DNA from: Porphyromonadaceae bacterium
Lineage (GTDB): Bacteria > Bacteroidota > Bacteroidia > Bacteroidales > Dysgonomonadaceae
Direction of reading: 5' to 3'
Assembly (NCBI GenBank): GCA_021372865.1
Contig: JAJFTO010000014.1
Span: 124,001-188,000, forward strand
DNA length: 64,000 nucleotides
Each line of letters opens with the position of its first letter. The stretch's first letter is position 1. The notes under the pieces were generated by a model, which ran no database searches, was not told where the DNA came from, and was given only the letters and a program-made list of their open reading frames with translations. The translations under genes were made by a program, and so were the position numbers. Positions 41,725 to 50,211 of the stretch are shown piece after piece.

Positions 41725-41797
41725 AGCGGCAAACGAGACTCGAACTCGCGACCCTCAGCTTGGGAAGCTAATGCTCTACCGACTGAGCTATTGCCGC
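41725..41797 (-). tRNA. tRNA-Gly (anticodon CCC)
   Basis: It has 73 bases: acceptor GCGGCAA with TTGCCGC, discriminator T, D arm GCTCAGTCGGTAGAGC, anticodon loop TTCCCAA giving CCC, and T arm with GTTCGAGTC. CCA is not encoded. Its 3' end faces the restriction island. Confidence 0.95.
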
Positions 41798-41809
41798 AGG
41801 ATGATGCTG

Positions 41810-41817
41810 CAAATGTA
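41810..41817 (-). promoter_or_regulatory. -7 box of tRNA-Gly
   Basis: The minus strand reads TACATTTG, matching TAnnTTTG, 12 bases before the tRNA 5' end. Confidence 0.5.
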
Positions 41818-41866
41818 CCGATTTTTTTTATTCGGCATATCGCTTTGAATTGTTTTTTAACGGAAA

Positions 41867-41899
41867 TCTGAGAGAATACGGAAAAATTATTTACCTTTG
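41867..41899 (+). promoter_or_regulatory. Promoter of tRNA-Pro
   Basis: TACCTTTG at 41892-41899 with TCTG at 41867-41870 in the -33 place (21 bases between). It starts transcription right before the tRNA. Confidence 0.55.
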
Positions 41900-41913
41900 C
41901 AGCCACAAAAGAT

Positions 41914-41987
41914 CGGGATGTAGCACAGTTGGCTAGCGCGCCACGTTCGGGACGTGGAGGTCGGGTGTTCGAGTCACCTCATCCCGA
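41914..41987 (+). tRNA. tRNA-Pro (anticodon CGG)
   Basis: It has 74 bases: acceptor CGGGATG with CATCCCG, discriminator A, anticodon loop TTCGGGA giving CGG, and T arm with GTTCGAGTC. CCA is not encoded. Divergent from tRNA-Gly, with a strong hairpin terminator immediately downstream. Confidence 0.95.
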
Positions 41988-41988
41988 C

Positions 41989-42017
41989 AAAAAAAGGCTG
42001 TTTCCCAGCCTTTTTTT
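41989..42017. terminator. Bidirectional terminator between tRNA-Pro and the Lrp gene
   Basis: GGCTG and CAGCC with a TTTCC loop, extended by seven A-T pairs on both sides, giving a T-run in either direction. It serves tRNA-Pro on the plus strand and touches the stop codon of the Lrp-family gene on the minus strand. Confidence 0.85.
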
Positions 42018-42489
42018 ATTTATCTCCACCCTCCTTCACAATGGGTATCTCCCGCTTCACACTCTGACTTAATGAAATCATGGTCTCTGTAGCTACCACC
42101 CCCGGTATCTCCTGGATGCGGTTATTCAGCAGGTCCATCAGATGTTCGTTGTCGCGAGCAAAGAGCTTGATCAACAACGTATAAGGGCCCGTAGTAAAAT
42201 GACACTCCGTGACTTCGGGGATTTTATCGAACTCGGGAATTACATTTTTGTACATGGAACCTTTCTCCAGTTTTACACCAATATACGCACTGGATGCATA
42301 ACCAAGCACCTTGGGATTCACATGATATCCGGAACCTGTGATCACATCATTTTCGATCATTCGCTGTACGCGCTGATGAATAGCGGCACGTGAAACCCCA
42401 CACTGTTCAGCCACATCCCTGAAAGGGATACGGGCATTTTGTGAAATAATCTCCAGAATCTGTCTGTCCAATTTGTCAATTTTCTCCAT
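42016..42489 (-). CDS. Lrp/AsnC-family transcriptional regulator
   Basis: The protein has 157 residues. The winged-helix-turn-helix N-terminus reads L-D-R-Q-I-L-E-I-I-S-Q-N-A-R-I-P-F-R-D-V-A-E-Q-C-G-V-S, written here in separated residues. The C-terminal RAM ligand domain has G-V-K-L-E-K-G and H-F-T-T-G-P-Y-T-L-L-I-K. It should sense an amino acid and form octamers or dimers on DNA. The target genes are not evident from the neighbourhood; it is a single gene facing the tRNA-Pro terminator. Confidence 0.93.
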   Translation of the reverse strand: MEKIDKLDRQILEIISQNARIPFRDVAEQCGVSRAAIHQRVQRMIENDVITGSGYHVNPKVLGYASSAYIGVKLEKGSMYKNVIPEFDKIPEVTECHFTTGPYTLLIKLFARDNEHLMDLLNNRIQEIPGVVATETMISLSQSVKREIPIVKEGGDK

Positions 42490-42607
42490 GAAACACGCTC
42501 TTTTTAATGGTTACAAAAATAATAAAATTCTACCATATCATGACAATTTGGAACAATTATTTCGGAAATATTCAATTTTCAGGATATATTTCCGACCAGA
42601 ACCGCTA

Positions 42608-43306
42608 TCATTCTGTCGTTTTGATATAATTCCGCCACAAGGTGTCGGCCAGGATCCAATCGAAGGGCGTGGTAATTTTAAAGTTACGCTCCTCCCCTTT
42701 GATCAGGAAAATGCGTATTCCGTTCTTTTCCGCCACAGAGGCATCGTCGGTAAACGCCGGATCAAAGGCGGTTTTATATGCACTCTTTAATTTTTTTGCA
42801 GGAAACACCTGTGGAGTCTGAATCAACCTCAGCAGCTGCCGGTCGAGTATCCGGCTGCCGTTCTCTGTGAGCAGACGCACACTGTTTGCTTCTTCCACTA
42901 CAGGAATCACTCCGCAATCGTGTAGTTCTGCAGCTTCAAAGCATCGTACAATCAAGTCAGTACCGACAAAGGGACGGGCTGCATCATGTACCCCCACAAT
43001 CTCCTCATCTGTGATCTCTTTCAGTCCGTTTTTCACGGAATGAAACCGGGTCTCGCCACCCACAACCACCTTATGAGGCACATCGAATTCATGAAGCCTG
43101 CACAACTCTTTCCAGTGCGATTGATATCCATCAGGCAGCACCACCACAATTTTCATTTGTGAATTATATCGATGAAATGCCAGTATGGTATGCATCAGCA
43201 TCGGCATACCTCCTATCGGCTGGAATTGTTTTGGCAAATCACCGCCGGCACGCAGTCCTTTGCCTCCCGCCACGATGATCGCACTCTCTTTTCTTTCGGA
43301 ACTCAT
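42608..43306 (-). CDS. ispD: 2-C-methyl-D-erythritol 4-phosphate cytidylyltransferase
   Basis: The protein has 232 residues. It joins CTP and methylerythritol phosphate in isoprenoid synthesis. The nucleotide loop I-I-V-A-G-G-K-G-L-R-A-G-G-D-L-P-K-Q is near residue 10, V-H-D-A-A-R-P-F-V near 105, T-P-Q-V-F near 165 and D-D-A-S-V-A-E near 190. It begins within the stop codon of xseB (ATGA overlap), an arrangement that couples the two genes. Confidence 0.94.
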   Translation of the reverse strand: MSSERKESAIIVAGGKGLRAGGDLPKQFQPIGGMPMLMHTILAFHRYNSQMKIVVVLPDGYQSHWKELCRLHEFDVPHKVVVGGETRFHSVKNGLKEITDEEIVGVHDAARPFVGTDLIVRCFEAAELHDCGVIPVVEEANSVRLLTENGSRILDRQLLRLIQTPQVFPAKKLKSAYKTAFDPAFTDDASVAEKNGIRIFLIKGEERNFKITTPFDWILADTLWRNYIKTTE

Positions 43307-43494
43307 ACGATGTCATCCAGAATTTTCTGAAGTTCTTTCTCAGTCTTGGTCAGCTTATCTTTACAAAAAGATATCAGCAGTGAAGCCCTTTTCACCTTGT
43401 CGGTCAGAAGATCCACATCCATTTCACCCGACTCGATGGCCGACACGATGGCTTCCAGTTCTTTTTTTGCCTGGTTATAGGTTAATTTTTCCAT
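43303..43494 (-). CDS. xseB: Exodeoxyribonuclease VII small subunit
   Basis: The protein has 63 residues, the normal size. It contains L-T-Y-N-Q-A-K-K-E-L-E-A-I-V-S-A-I-E-S-G and then D-L-L-T-D-K-V-K-R-A, the XseB pattern. It binds the large subunit encoded 196 bases upstream. It is coupled to ispD by a 4-base overlap. Confidence 0.93.
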   Translation of the reverse strand: MEKLTYNQAKKELEAIVSAIESGEMDVDLLTDKVKRASLLISFCKDKLTKTEKELQKILDDIV

Positions 43495-43542
43495 CTTTCA
43501 TCCATTTCATATGATTAAAACTATTATTTTCAATTTCATTAG

Positions 43543-43607
43543 ACTATTTTTCGCTATGGCATAGCTCAAGCAAGCTTAGCTCTGCCCATATAGCTTATCA
43601 AAATAGT
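43543..43607. repeat. Imperfect long inverted repeat between xseA and xseB
   Basis: Left arm ACTATTTTTCGCTATGG... and right arm ending in ...AAAATAGT pair over about 30 positions with gaps (shared blocks ACTATTTT, CTAT, AGCT, AAGC). It could be an RNA hairpin between the two subunit genes or a decayed miniature element. Confidence 0.35.
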
Positions 43608-43690
43608 TCAAAGGTATCATATGGAACTCGCTTTAATCATGTGCTTGCGTTTAATGATTTGAATGCTCGTTTCATTTGATAAATTAAAAT

Positions 43691-44968
43691 TCAGGATTGC
43701 GCTTTTTCCTGTGAATTATCTGGCGCTTGCAATCCTGTAACCCGGGAAAAAGAGGTACCATCCCTGAAGCGGGTTTCAATGGTATCATCCACCCCAAGAT
43801 CCTGCAGGGAGGTAATAATTTTTCCATCCTTCAGTGTGAGCGTATATCCGCGCCGGAGCACATTCTGGGGGGAGACCATCTGCACAAATTGCTCTCTCTT
43901 TTCTATTAAATGGCTTTGCTGCAACAGATGTTGTTTCAACGCATGTCGCATCATCGCTGTGACCTGCTCTGTTCCGGCCTTTTCCTTTTGAAGCAAACGC
44001 ATAGACTGATGCACCACCTCTTTCGACAAGGAAAACAGAAGATTCTGTTCCTTCATCGCAATAGCCTGACTTGCCGATACCATTCTATCCTGCAAAGCGA
44101 TAAGATCAGAAAGGGTATTCCATACATCATTGATAAAAAACTCGGCCACGGCCGTAGGCGTCTTGGCCCGGGTATGTGCTACCATATCGAGCACGGTGAT
44201 GTCACGTTCATGTCCGATCCCACTCACTACCGGTAGCGGGAACTGAGCTACGTGCACTGCCACACCGTAAGAATCAAAGCAACTCAGATCGGACGTAGCC
44301 CCTCCTCCGCGGATGATGGCTACCGCATCAAACAGTTCCTTGTAATGAAATATCTTCTCGAGCGCTGCAATGATCGATGCTTCGCTGCGGTCACCCTGCA
44401 TGATGGCCGGAAACAGTTTCGTATAAAAAACAAGTCCGGCCTGGTTCTTCAGCAGCTGATCGCGAAAATCCTCGTAACCGGCAGCGGTAGGCGAAGAGAT
44501 CACGGCAATGCGGTTTGCCGGTTCCGGCAGCGTAAGTTCCCTGTTGAGGGTGAGTACACCCTCCTCCTCCAGTTGCTTTAGTACCAGCTGCCGCTGACGG
44601 GCAATTTCACCCAGTGTGAATGAAGGATCGATATCGGTTACTGAGAGTGAGTAGCCGTATAGCTCGTGAAAGTCTACCGATACCCGGACGAGGACATTGA
44701 TTCCCGAAGTGAACGGCTGACCCGTCTCCTGCTCGAAATAGACCGAGAGCATCTGAAAGACACCCGACCAGATGACGCCCCTGGCTTTCGCAACAATGGA
44801 CTGTCTGACAGGATCTTTCTCGATAAACTCAAGATAGCAATGTCCGTTTCTGTTGGGTCGCACGTCGCTGGTCTCAGCCCGAATCCAATAGGTGTCGGGC
44901 AAGTGATCGCGAATGGCATCGCGGACTCTGTAATTGAGTTCAGTCAATGAAAGCGATTTATCAAACAT
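43691..44968 (-). CDS. xseA: Exodeoxyribonuclease VII large subunit
   Basis: The protein has 425 residues from the ATG at 44968 (the frame runs on upstream with a non-conserved stretch). An OB-fold N-terminus contains W-I-R-A-E-T-S-D-V-R-P-N-R-N-G-H-C-Y. The catalytic domain has R-I-A-V-I-S-S-P-T-A-A-G-Y-E-D-F, A-I-I-R-G-G-G-A-T-S-D-L and G-I-G-H-E-R-D-I-T-V-L-D. It degrades single-stranded DNA. The C-terminal helices end in R-G-Y-T-L-T-L-K-D-G. Confidence 0.95.
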   Translation of the reverse strand: MFDKSLSLTELNYRVRDAIRDHLPDTYWIRAETSDVRPNRNGHCYLEFIEKDPVRQSIVAKARGVIWSGVFQMLSVYFEQETGQPFTSGINVLVRVSVDFHELYGYSLSVTDIDPSFTLGEIARQRQLVLKQLEEEGVLTLNRELTLPEPANRIAVISSPTAAGYEDFRDQLLKNQAGLVFYTKLFPAIMQGDRSEASIIAALEKIFHYKELFDAVAIIRGGGATSDLSCFDSYGVAVHVAQFPLPVVSGIGHERDITVLDMVAHTRAKTPTAVAEFFINDVWNTLSDLIALQDRMVSASQAIAMKEQNLLFSLSKEVVHQSMRLLQKEKAGTEQVTAMMRHALKQHLLQQSHLIEKREQFVQMVSPQNVLRRGYTLTLKDGKIITSLQDLGVDDTIETRFRDGTSFSRVTGLQAPDNSQEKAQS

Positions 44969-45161
44969 AATCCTTGTAATGACAAACAAAAATAGCACTA
45001 TTTCATCGATAAGCCACACCTTCAGACAGGAAAAACCGGATGACACCTTGTTTACCCGATTCCCGGGAAAACTCATTATAAAGGACATTCAACGATGTCT
45101 GAGCACAGAGGGTTACGACAAGAAGAATTTGCCCCGGTTTTGTGACAAAATGCCACAGAAA

Positions 45162-46808
45162 TTACAATGGGAACCGCAATATTTTTTGCTGGTATGGAGA
45201 TTTAAAGAGAAGATGGACAAACTTGGCGGTTTTTCCGGACGAGCGGGGAACGGAGATTTGAAGTATTTCTTTTTCAAAAGTGTGGGTTGAAATCAACTGA
45301 CCCGATTCATCAAGGAGTCGCAACTCATAATCATCATAAGAGAACTCCGGCTGGGTTAACGAGATCAGGAAATGGTTTTTTGAAGAACGCGAGACAGAAA
45401 AATATTGTTCTTCCACGGAACCATCTTCCACATGCAGCCTGGCGAGCACCTCCCCATACGCCTTTTGAAAATCGGCAATCCCGTTTCCATACAAAGAATC
45501 AGGCATCAAATATCTGTCGGATGATCTTTTGATTATATCAATCAGCTCTCCCCGCTGCATGTCGGGATTGACCGACCAAAGCGAAGCAATCAGACCTGCC
45601 AGAAAGGGAGAAGAGAGCGAAGTACCGTTTGTGTAGCCAATCTGACCCTCCTCTCCGATGGTGACCGTTCCAATTCCTACCGACACCAGATCCGGCTTAA
45701 TACGGCCGTCTTCCATCAGGCCGTGCGAACTGAAAGAGGCGATGAGGCTGTCGGTTCCCACTGCACCCACGGCCAACACATTTTTTGCATCACCGGGGGG
45801 AGTGGTTTTCTGCCAGGGTTTATTTCCTTCATTTCCTGCACTCACCACAATTAACATTCCTTTTTCATAAGCCATGTTTGCAGCACGCGACATAAAGGAT
45901 ACCTCACCGGTGAGATCGGAAGAGTTATAGTTGAGATTTTTATCGTCGAACTCACTGTAACCCAGCGAAGTATTGATCAGATCCAGTCCCAGGCTGTCGG
46001 CATACTCAATGGCCCTCACCCAGTAATCTTCCTCCACAGGGAATTCACTCCGTACGTCTTCGGAGCGAAGTAGCCAGTATGCAGCTTCGGGTGCCGACCC
46101 CATCATCAATCCGGGCTGGTTTACAGCCATGGTTGACAACACCTTTGTACCATGATCACTTGTCGCAAACATTTCGCCTTCGGGCACAAAATTTATAAAT
46201 CCCTGCAGATCCACCGTTTTGAACCATGGAATCACGTCGAAATTGGTAAATCCGGCATCGATCACGCCCACGTCGATACCCTTTCCCTGAAACCCGGCAA
46301 GAAGGAGCTTATCGGCATTGTGCATGACAAACTGATTAACCGTAAGTCCAAAAGGGTGAGCCGAAGAAACAGATTGTCCACAATCGCTTTTTCCCAGTCG
46401 GGGGCGCAACTGGAGACTGTTTTTCCATTCATTACCGCGCCATACATACTTCACCGTATCCACAAAGGGGAGTGACAGTACCCCGTTTATTGCCAGACTG
46501 TCAGCAACCTGCACTGTCACAGTGCTGAACCACTTGCTGTGGGAGACCACCTCCCCTCCGGCTTTCTCTATCAATTTGAAATAATCCGCTGAAATAGGAA
46601 AGTCCGTTTTGTCGATGGTCACGTGCTGACCTTTTTTCCTTTCTATTGCTTCCTTGGAAAGAAACTGTTCAGGTTTATCGAGGGTATACGTTGTGGCACC
46701 CTTGTCTTTCAGATAGACACGGAACTTGTAACTGAGCGATTGTGAATACGAACGCCCGAAAGAATGCAATGAGAAAAACAATAAGATGAGTATGAATAAA
46801 TTCCGCAT
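45162..46808 (-). CDS. Secreted subtilisin-family (S8) serine peptidase
   Basis: The protein has 548 residues with a signal peptide of about 22 residues. A propeptide-like region precedes the catalytic domain. The triad segments are V-G-V-I-D-A-G-F (Asp, near 180), D-H-G-T-K-V-L-S-T (His, near 217), and G-T-S-L-S-S-P-F (Ser, near 395), with the oxyanion region S-A-G-N-E-G-N near 322. A beta-rich tail of about 110 residues closes the protein without a clear T9SS pattern. The substrate is not evident; a nutritional or maturation role is possible. Confidence 0.9.
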   Translation of the reverse strand: MRNLFILILLFFSLHSFGRSYSQSLSYKFRVYLKDKGATTYTLDKPEQFLSKEAIERKKGQHVTIDKTDFPISADYFKLIEKAGGEVVSHSKWFSTVTVQVADSLAINGVLSLPFVDTVKYVWRGNEWKNSLQLRPRLGKSDCGQSVSSAHPFGLTVNQFVMHNADKLLLAGFQGKGIDVGVIDAGFTNFDVIPWFKTVDLQGFINFVPEGEMFATSDHGTKVLSTMAVNQPGLMMGSAPEAAYWLLRSEDVRSEFPVEEDYWVRAIEYADSLGLDLINTSLGYSEFDDKNLNYNSSDLTGEVSFMSRAANMAYEKGMLIVVSAGNEGNKPWQKTTPPGDAKNVLAVGAVGTDSLIASFSSHGLMEDGRIKPDLVSVGIGTVTIGEEGQIGYTNGTSLSSPFLAGLIASLWSVNPDMQRGELIDIIKRSSDRYLMPDSLYGNGIADFQKAYGEVLARLHVEDGSVEEQYFSVSRSSKNHFLISLTQPEFSYDDYELRLLDESGQLISTHTFEKEILQISVPRSSGKTAKFVHLLFKSPYQQKILRFPL

Positions 46809-46827
46809 AAAAAAATGTTACAGCCGG

Positions 46828-47043
46828 CTAATCCTTCCTGGTAAAACGGTCTCTTATTTGTTGCTTTCTTTTGAGTATAAAAAACAACAGTACCACCAGC
46901 AGAAGACTGATCCCTGTTATAGTCAAAAATTCATTCCAGTTACCGGATTCCTTATATCGGGGATAACTCATGTAAGCCATGATGGCCACATAAATAAGCA
47001 ACACAGCCGGAAAAAGAAACTGTTTTTTTATTTTTTGCTTCAT
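46828..47043 (-). CDS. Small membrane protein of unknown function
   Basis: The protein has 71 residues and two hydrophobic helices (about 10-25 and 40-58), with a basic C-terminus (K-R-K-Q-Q-I-R-D-R-F). It overlaps the end of the flavodoxin-domain gene by 4 bases, so it is translated with it. I do not recognise it beyond being a Bacteroidales-type small membrane protein. Confidence 0.7.
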   Translation of the reverse strand: MKQKIKKQFLFPAVLLIYVAIMAYMSYPRYKESGNWNEFLTITGISLLLVVLLFFILKRKQQIRDRFTRKD

Positions 47044-47552
47044 TTTTTTCTATTATCGGGAATATTATCGGCTTCTGACATGACTCTGGCAAAACGTTCA
47101 ATTTTTTCTTTTAAGAGTTCCACAATCAGATCTTTTTTCTTGATCATCTGCGTTGTCACAATTCGTTCCCAAATATTCATTTTCAACTGATTTGCCTCAA
47201 CCCCGAAATAATCACGAACCACGGCACAATCTTTTAATTCTTTCGGATAGGCACCATCCAGTAGCTTTTGTGCATTCTCTCCCGTAAGGGGGCAGTGAAT
47301 AAAAAGTCCGAGTCTTTTGACAACAAGTTCATCCAGATGTTTTTCACAAAACAGGGAGATTTCCTCCTGCATTTTTCCGGACTGAATGGCACCACCCACA
47401 ATGACGGAGTCATATTTGGTAAGGTCGGGAACCATTTCCCGCTCATTCAGATTGCAGATATCCACTTTACCGTCTATCAGTCTGAACAGTTCACGGGCAT
47501 ATTTATCTACTGTCCCGTGATTCGACGCGAAAACGATCAGTGTATTGTCCAT
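47040..47552 (-). CDS. Flavodoxin-domain protein (HemG-like)
   Basis: The protein has 170 residues. An FMN-binding flavodoxin fold starts L-I-V-F-A-S-N-H-G-T-V-D-K-Y-A and continues D-S-V-I-V-G-G-A-I-Q-S-G-K. The layout recalls HemG-type protoporphyrinogen oxidases, though many such proteins in Bacteroidota have other electron-transfer roles. It lies 4 bases after pepD and overlaps the small membrane gene. Confidence 0.78.
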   Translation of the reverse strand: MDNTLIVFASNHGTVDKYARELFRLIDGKVDICNLNEREMVPDLTKYDSVIVGGAIQSGKMQEEISLFCEKHLDELVVKRLGLFIHCPLTGENAQKLLDGAYPKELKDCAVVRDYFGVEANQLKMNIWERIVTTQMIKKKDLIVELLKEKIERFARVMSEADNIPDNRKK

Positions 47553-47556
47553 GATG

Positions 47557-49020
47557 TCAGTTCAATTTCTCCAGGATAGTCAAAAGATATTCGTAGGATT
47601 TCCTTACGCTGTCGATCTTTACTGCCTCATCGGGAGAGTGTGCACCGGTAATGGTGGGTCCAAATGAGACAATGTCAAGTTTCTGTGCTACGTTCGACTG
47701 GATGATGCCGCACTCCAGGCCGGCATGAATTACGATCACCCTGGGTCGTTGATCATATTTTTCAAGATAAATTCTTTCCATCAGCCGCAACAACTCGGAA
47801 CCGGCATTGGGTTGCCATCCGGGGTAATCCCCATCGAATTCCACCTTCGCACCGGCCAGCAGGAAAAGACTTTCTACTGATGAGCAAACCCAGTCCTTGC
47901 GACTCTCTGAAGAACTACGTACCAGCAGTTTCACCTCAATACTTTCTTCCGATGTTTGTATCATGGCAAGGTTCAGAGAACTTTCCACCACTCCCGGAAA
48001 ATCGGCAAGATAACTGATCACGCCGTTGGGACAACCTTCCACTGCGTTGATCAGGTCGTCCTGAATTTCTTCAGGCAATATTGTTTTAGGAAGATCGGTT
48101 TTTTCAGCCTTGAAGGAAATACCTTCTTCGATACCGAAAAAATCTTCACGGAACAGTGTTTCATATTCCCCTACAAGATCAATCAAATCATCAGCAAGCT
48201 GTTCGGGGATGGTAAGCACGACAAATGACTCACGTGGAATTGCATTCCTGAGAGATCCTCCCTGAATGCTTGCAATACGGGCTTCATAGTTCCTTACCAC
48301 CTCTTTCAGAAAGCGGTTCATCAGTTTGTTTGCATTGGCACGTCCCAAGTGAATCTGTACACCGGAATGGCCGCCTTTTAATCCCTTCAGGCTGATTTTA
48401 AAGGCAATATCACCTTTGTCAATATTTCTGTCGGCCTTGAAACGGAAAGAAACGTTCACATCTCTTCCTCCCGCACAACCGATACATAATTCTCCTTCTT
48501 CTTCAGTATCCAGATTCAGCATCAGCGAACCTTCCAGCATGCTTCCTTCAAGCCCGTTGGCACCATCCATCCCCACTTCTTCATCTATGGTAAAAAGTGC
48601 TTCTATGGCGGGATGTTCTATCGAGTTGTCTTCAAGTATAGCCATCATCATGGCACACCCGATACCGTTATCAGCTCCAAGTGTGGTGGCGCGGGCCTTC
48701 ACCCATTCCCCATCTACAGTGGTTTCAATGGGATCGGTTGCAAAATTATGGGTTACCTCCGCATTTTTTTGTGGAACCATGTCGAGATGCGACTGCAATA
48801 TCACTGTCCTGGCAGCTTCATATCCTTTCGTAGCAGGCTTTTTGATCAGTACATTTCCCGTTTTATCCTGTTTTGTTTCCAGATTGAGCGATTTACCAAA
48901 ATCCGACACAAACAGGGTCACCTGATTCATCTGTCCTGTGGGACGAGGAATTTGAGTGAGAGAAAAAAAATGTTTCCACACGCTTTCGGGGTTTAACCCA
49001 AGTATTTCTGCTGTAGCCAT
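47557..49020 (-). CDS. pepD: Aminoacyl-histidine dipeptidase (PepD-like, M20)
   Basis: The protein has 487 residues. The metal-binding histidine is in L-Q-S-H-L-D-M-V-P-Q near residue 77, the bridging Asp in G-A-D-N-G-I-G-C near 118, and the catalytic Glu pair in T-I-D-E-E-V-G-M-D-G near 150. The final ligand is near I-T-G-A-H-S-P-D-E-A. It hydrolyses Xaa-His and other dipeptides in the cytosol, in line with a peptide-fermenting lifestyle. It lies between a flippase-like gene (6-base gap) and the flavodoxin gene. Confidence 0.94.
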   Translation of the reverse strand: MATAEILGLNPESVWKHFFSLTQIPRPTGQMNQVTLFVSDFGKSLNLETKQDKTGNVLIKKPATKGYEAARTVILQSHLDMVPQKNAEVTHNFATDPIETTVDGEWVKARATTLGADNGIGCAMMMAILEDNSIEHPAIEALFTIDEEVGMDGANGLEGSMLEGSLMLNLDTEEEGELCIGCAGGRDVNVSFRFKADRNIDKGDIAFKISLKGLKGGHSGVQIHLGRANANKLMNRFLKEVVRNYEARIASIQGGSLRNAIPRESFVVLTIPEQLADDLIDLVGEYETLFREDFFGIEEGISFKAEKTDLPKTILPEEIQDDLINAVEGCPNGVISYLADFPGVVESSLNLAMIQTSEESIEVKLLVRSSSESRKDWVCSSVESLFLLAGAKVEFDGDYPGWQPNAGSELLRLMERIYLEKYDQRPRVIVIHAGLECGIIQSNVAQKLDIVSFGPTITGAHSPDEAVKIDSVRKSYEYLLTILEKLN

Positions 49021-49026
49021 ATTAAT

Positions 49027-50103
49027 CTAATTAAATGATTTTTCCGTTACCCAATTTACTCTTTTGACATAAGGCATGGCAATCACGCCGAAAAGTCCGT
49101 AAAGGATCTGCCAGACCGACTGAATGGTGAACACTGCTCCCGCAAAAGCGAGTGCCTGATTTTCAGCCACTCCCAGTATCAGAAGCGAAGATATAACCAC
49201 AAAATGCCAAGGGCCGATTCCACCCTGTACAGGTACGGAAATACCGATGTTGGTCATCGCAAATACAATCAGTCCCGCCAGAGGCCCAAGATCTTTGGTA
49301 AAATCGAATGCAAAAAAGCAAATGTAAAAATACAAATAAAAAAAGAACCAAACCAGGATTGTGTAAATAATTATCCGCCACTTATCCTTCATCTTCCATA
49401 TCAGTTGCAGGTCGTACTTCACTGTACATAAAAGATTTTTTATTTTCAACATGAAAGGTCTCTCCCTGAAAACAGTCAGCAATAACACCCCACCCAACAC
49501 CAATACTCCAAGAAAAATATAGATCCACACGGAAGAAAAAAATCCGGACAACTTTTCTGCAAACTGGGGGTTATTTTGAAAATAGGATATGAAAAAGTCG
49601 ATGTAAAGGATCACGCTGACAAAGATGATGAGCAATCCTGCCAATATATCCATCACTTTGTCTACCAAAAAAGTTTCGAATGTTTTTCCAAAAGGTATCT
49701 TATCATATTTGCTGACCACGCCGCATCGCCAGATGTCACCGGCACGGGGAAGCACAAAGTTGACGGCATAATTGCCCAGTGTGGCAAACACGATACTCTC
49801 CCGGGGTGGATGATAACCAAGCGATTTCACAAAAAGTTCCCATCTTAACCCCCTGAGTGCATTTCCAAGCAACCCGAAAATCAGGGATACAGCGATGATG
49901 CCGAAGTTGGCAGATTGCACGATCACCCACAACTCACCCATATCGGTATTACGGTACATCGCCCAAATAATCAACAATCCCAGCAGCAATGAGAGCACTG
50001 TTTTCAGTACACTCTTCACGGATTCTGCATTTATTTTCACCTCACAGCTGTTTATTTTCTGTATGACCTGAATCAACTCTATTATACAAAGAGATTCAAA
50101 CAC
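49027..50103 (-). CDS. Lysylphosphatidylglycerol synthase-type transmembrane (flippase-like) protein
   Basis: The protein has up to 358 residues and about eight hydrophobic helices. Family segments are G-N-A-L-R-G-L-R-W near residue 85, N-Y-A-V-N-F-V-L-P-R-A-G-D near 110, and G-I-S-V-P-V-Q-G-G-I-G-P-W-H near 290. Members move or modify lipids and are the membrane half of MprF. No synthase domain is attached. The start is uncertain: the longest frame begins at a GTG, and another GTG at 50040 gives a more usual N-terminus. No ATG is available near the first helix. Confidence 0.85.
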   Translation of the reverse strand: MFESLCIIELIQVIQKINSCEVKINAESVKSVLKTVLSLLLGLLIIWAMYRNTDMGELWVIVQSANFGIIAVSLIFGLLGNALRGLRWELFVKSLGYHPPRESIVFATLGNYAVNFVLPRAGDIWRCGVVSKYDKIPFGKTFETFLVDKVMDILAGLLIIFVSVILYIDFFISYFQNNPQFAEKLSGFFSSVWIYIFLGVLVLGGVLLLTVFRERPFMLKIKNLLCTVKYDLQLIWKMKDKWRIIIYTILVWFFFYLYFYICFFAFDFTKDLGPLAGLIVFAMTNIGISVPVQGGIGPWHFVVISSLLILGVAENQALAFAGAVFTIQSVWQILYGLFGVIAMPYVKRVNWVTEKSFN

Positions 50104-50141
50104 TTATTAATCAACAATGGCAACTTGTTTTTTAGAGGATG

Positions 50142-50176
50142 TTTGAATTAATTTATATAATAAAATGTTACCTTTG
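50142..50176 (+). promoter_or_regulatory. Promoter of rsmA
   Basis: TTTG at 50142-50145 and TACCTTTG at 50169-50176 fit the Bacteroidota -33/-7 consensus (23 bases apart). The predicted start of transcription near 50182 lies after the GTG at 50176, so that GTG cannot be the start codon and the ATG at 50212 is right. Confidence 0.65.
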
Positions 50177-50211
50177 TGGCCGTAAAGATAAGGAATAAAC
50201 GCCATATTGCA

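Noticed and set aside
32245..41725. An att-site duplication of the tRNA-Gly 3' end at the far side of the defence island
   Set aside because: I looked for the last bases of the tRNA between 32245 and 32520 and found no matching stretch. No integrase gene is present, so an integrated-element boundary is not called.
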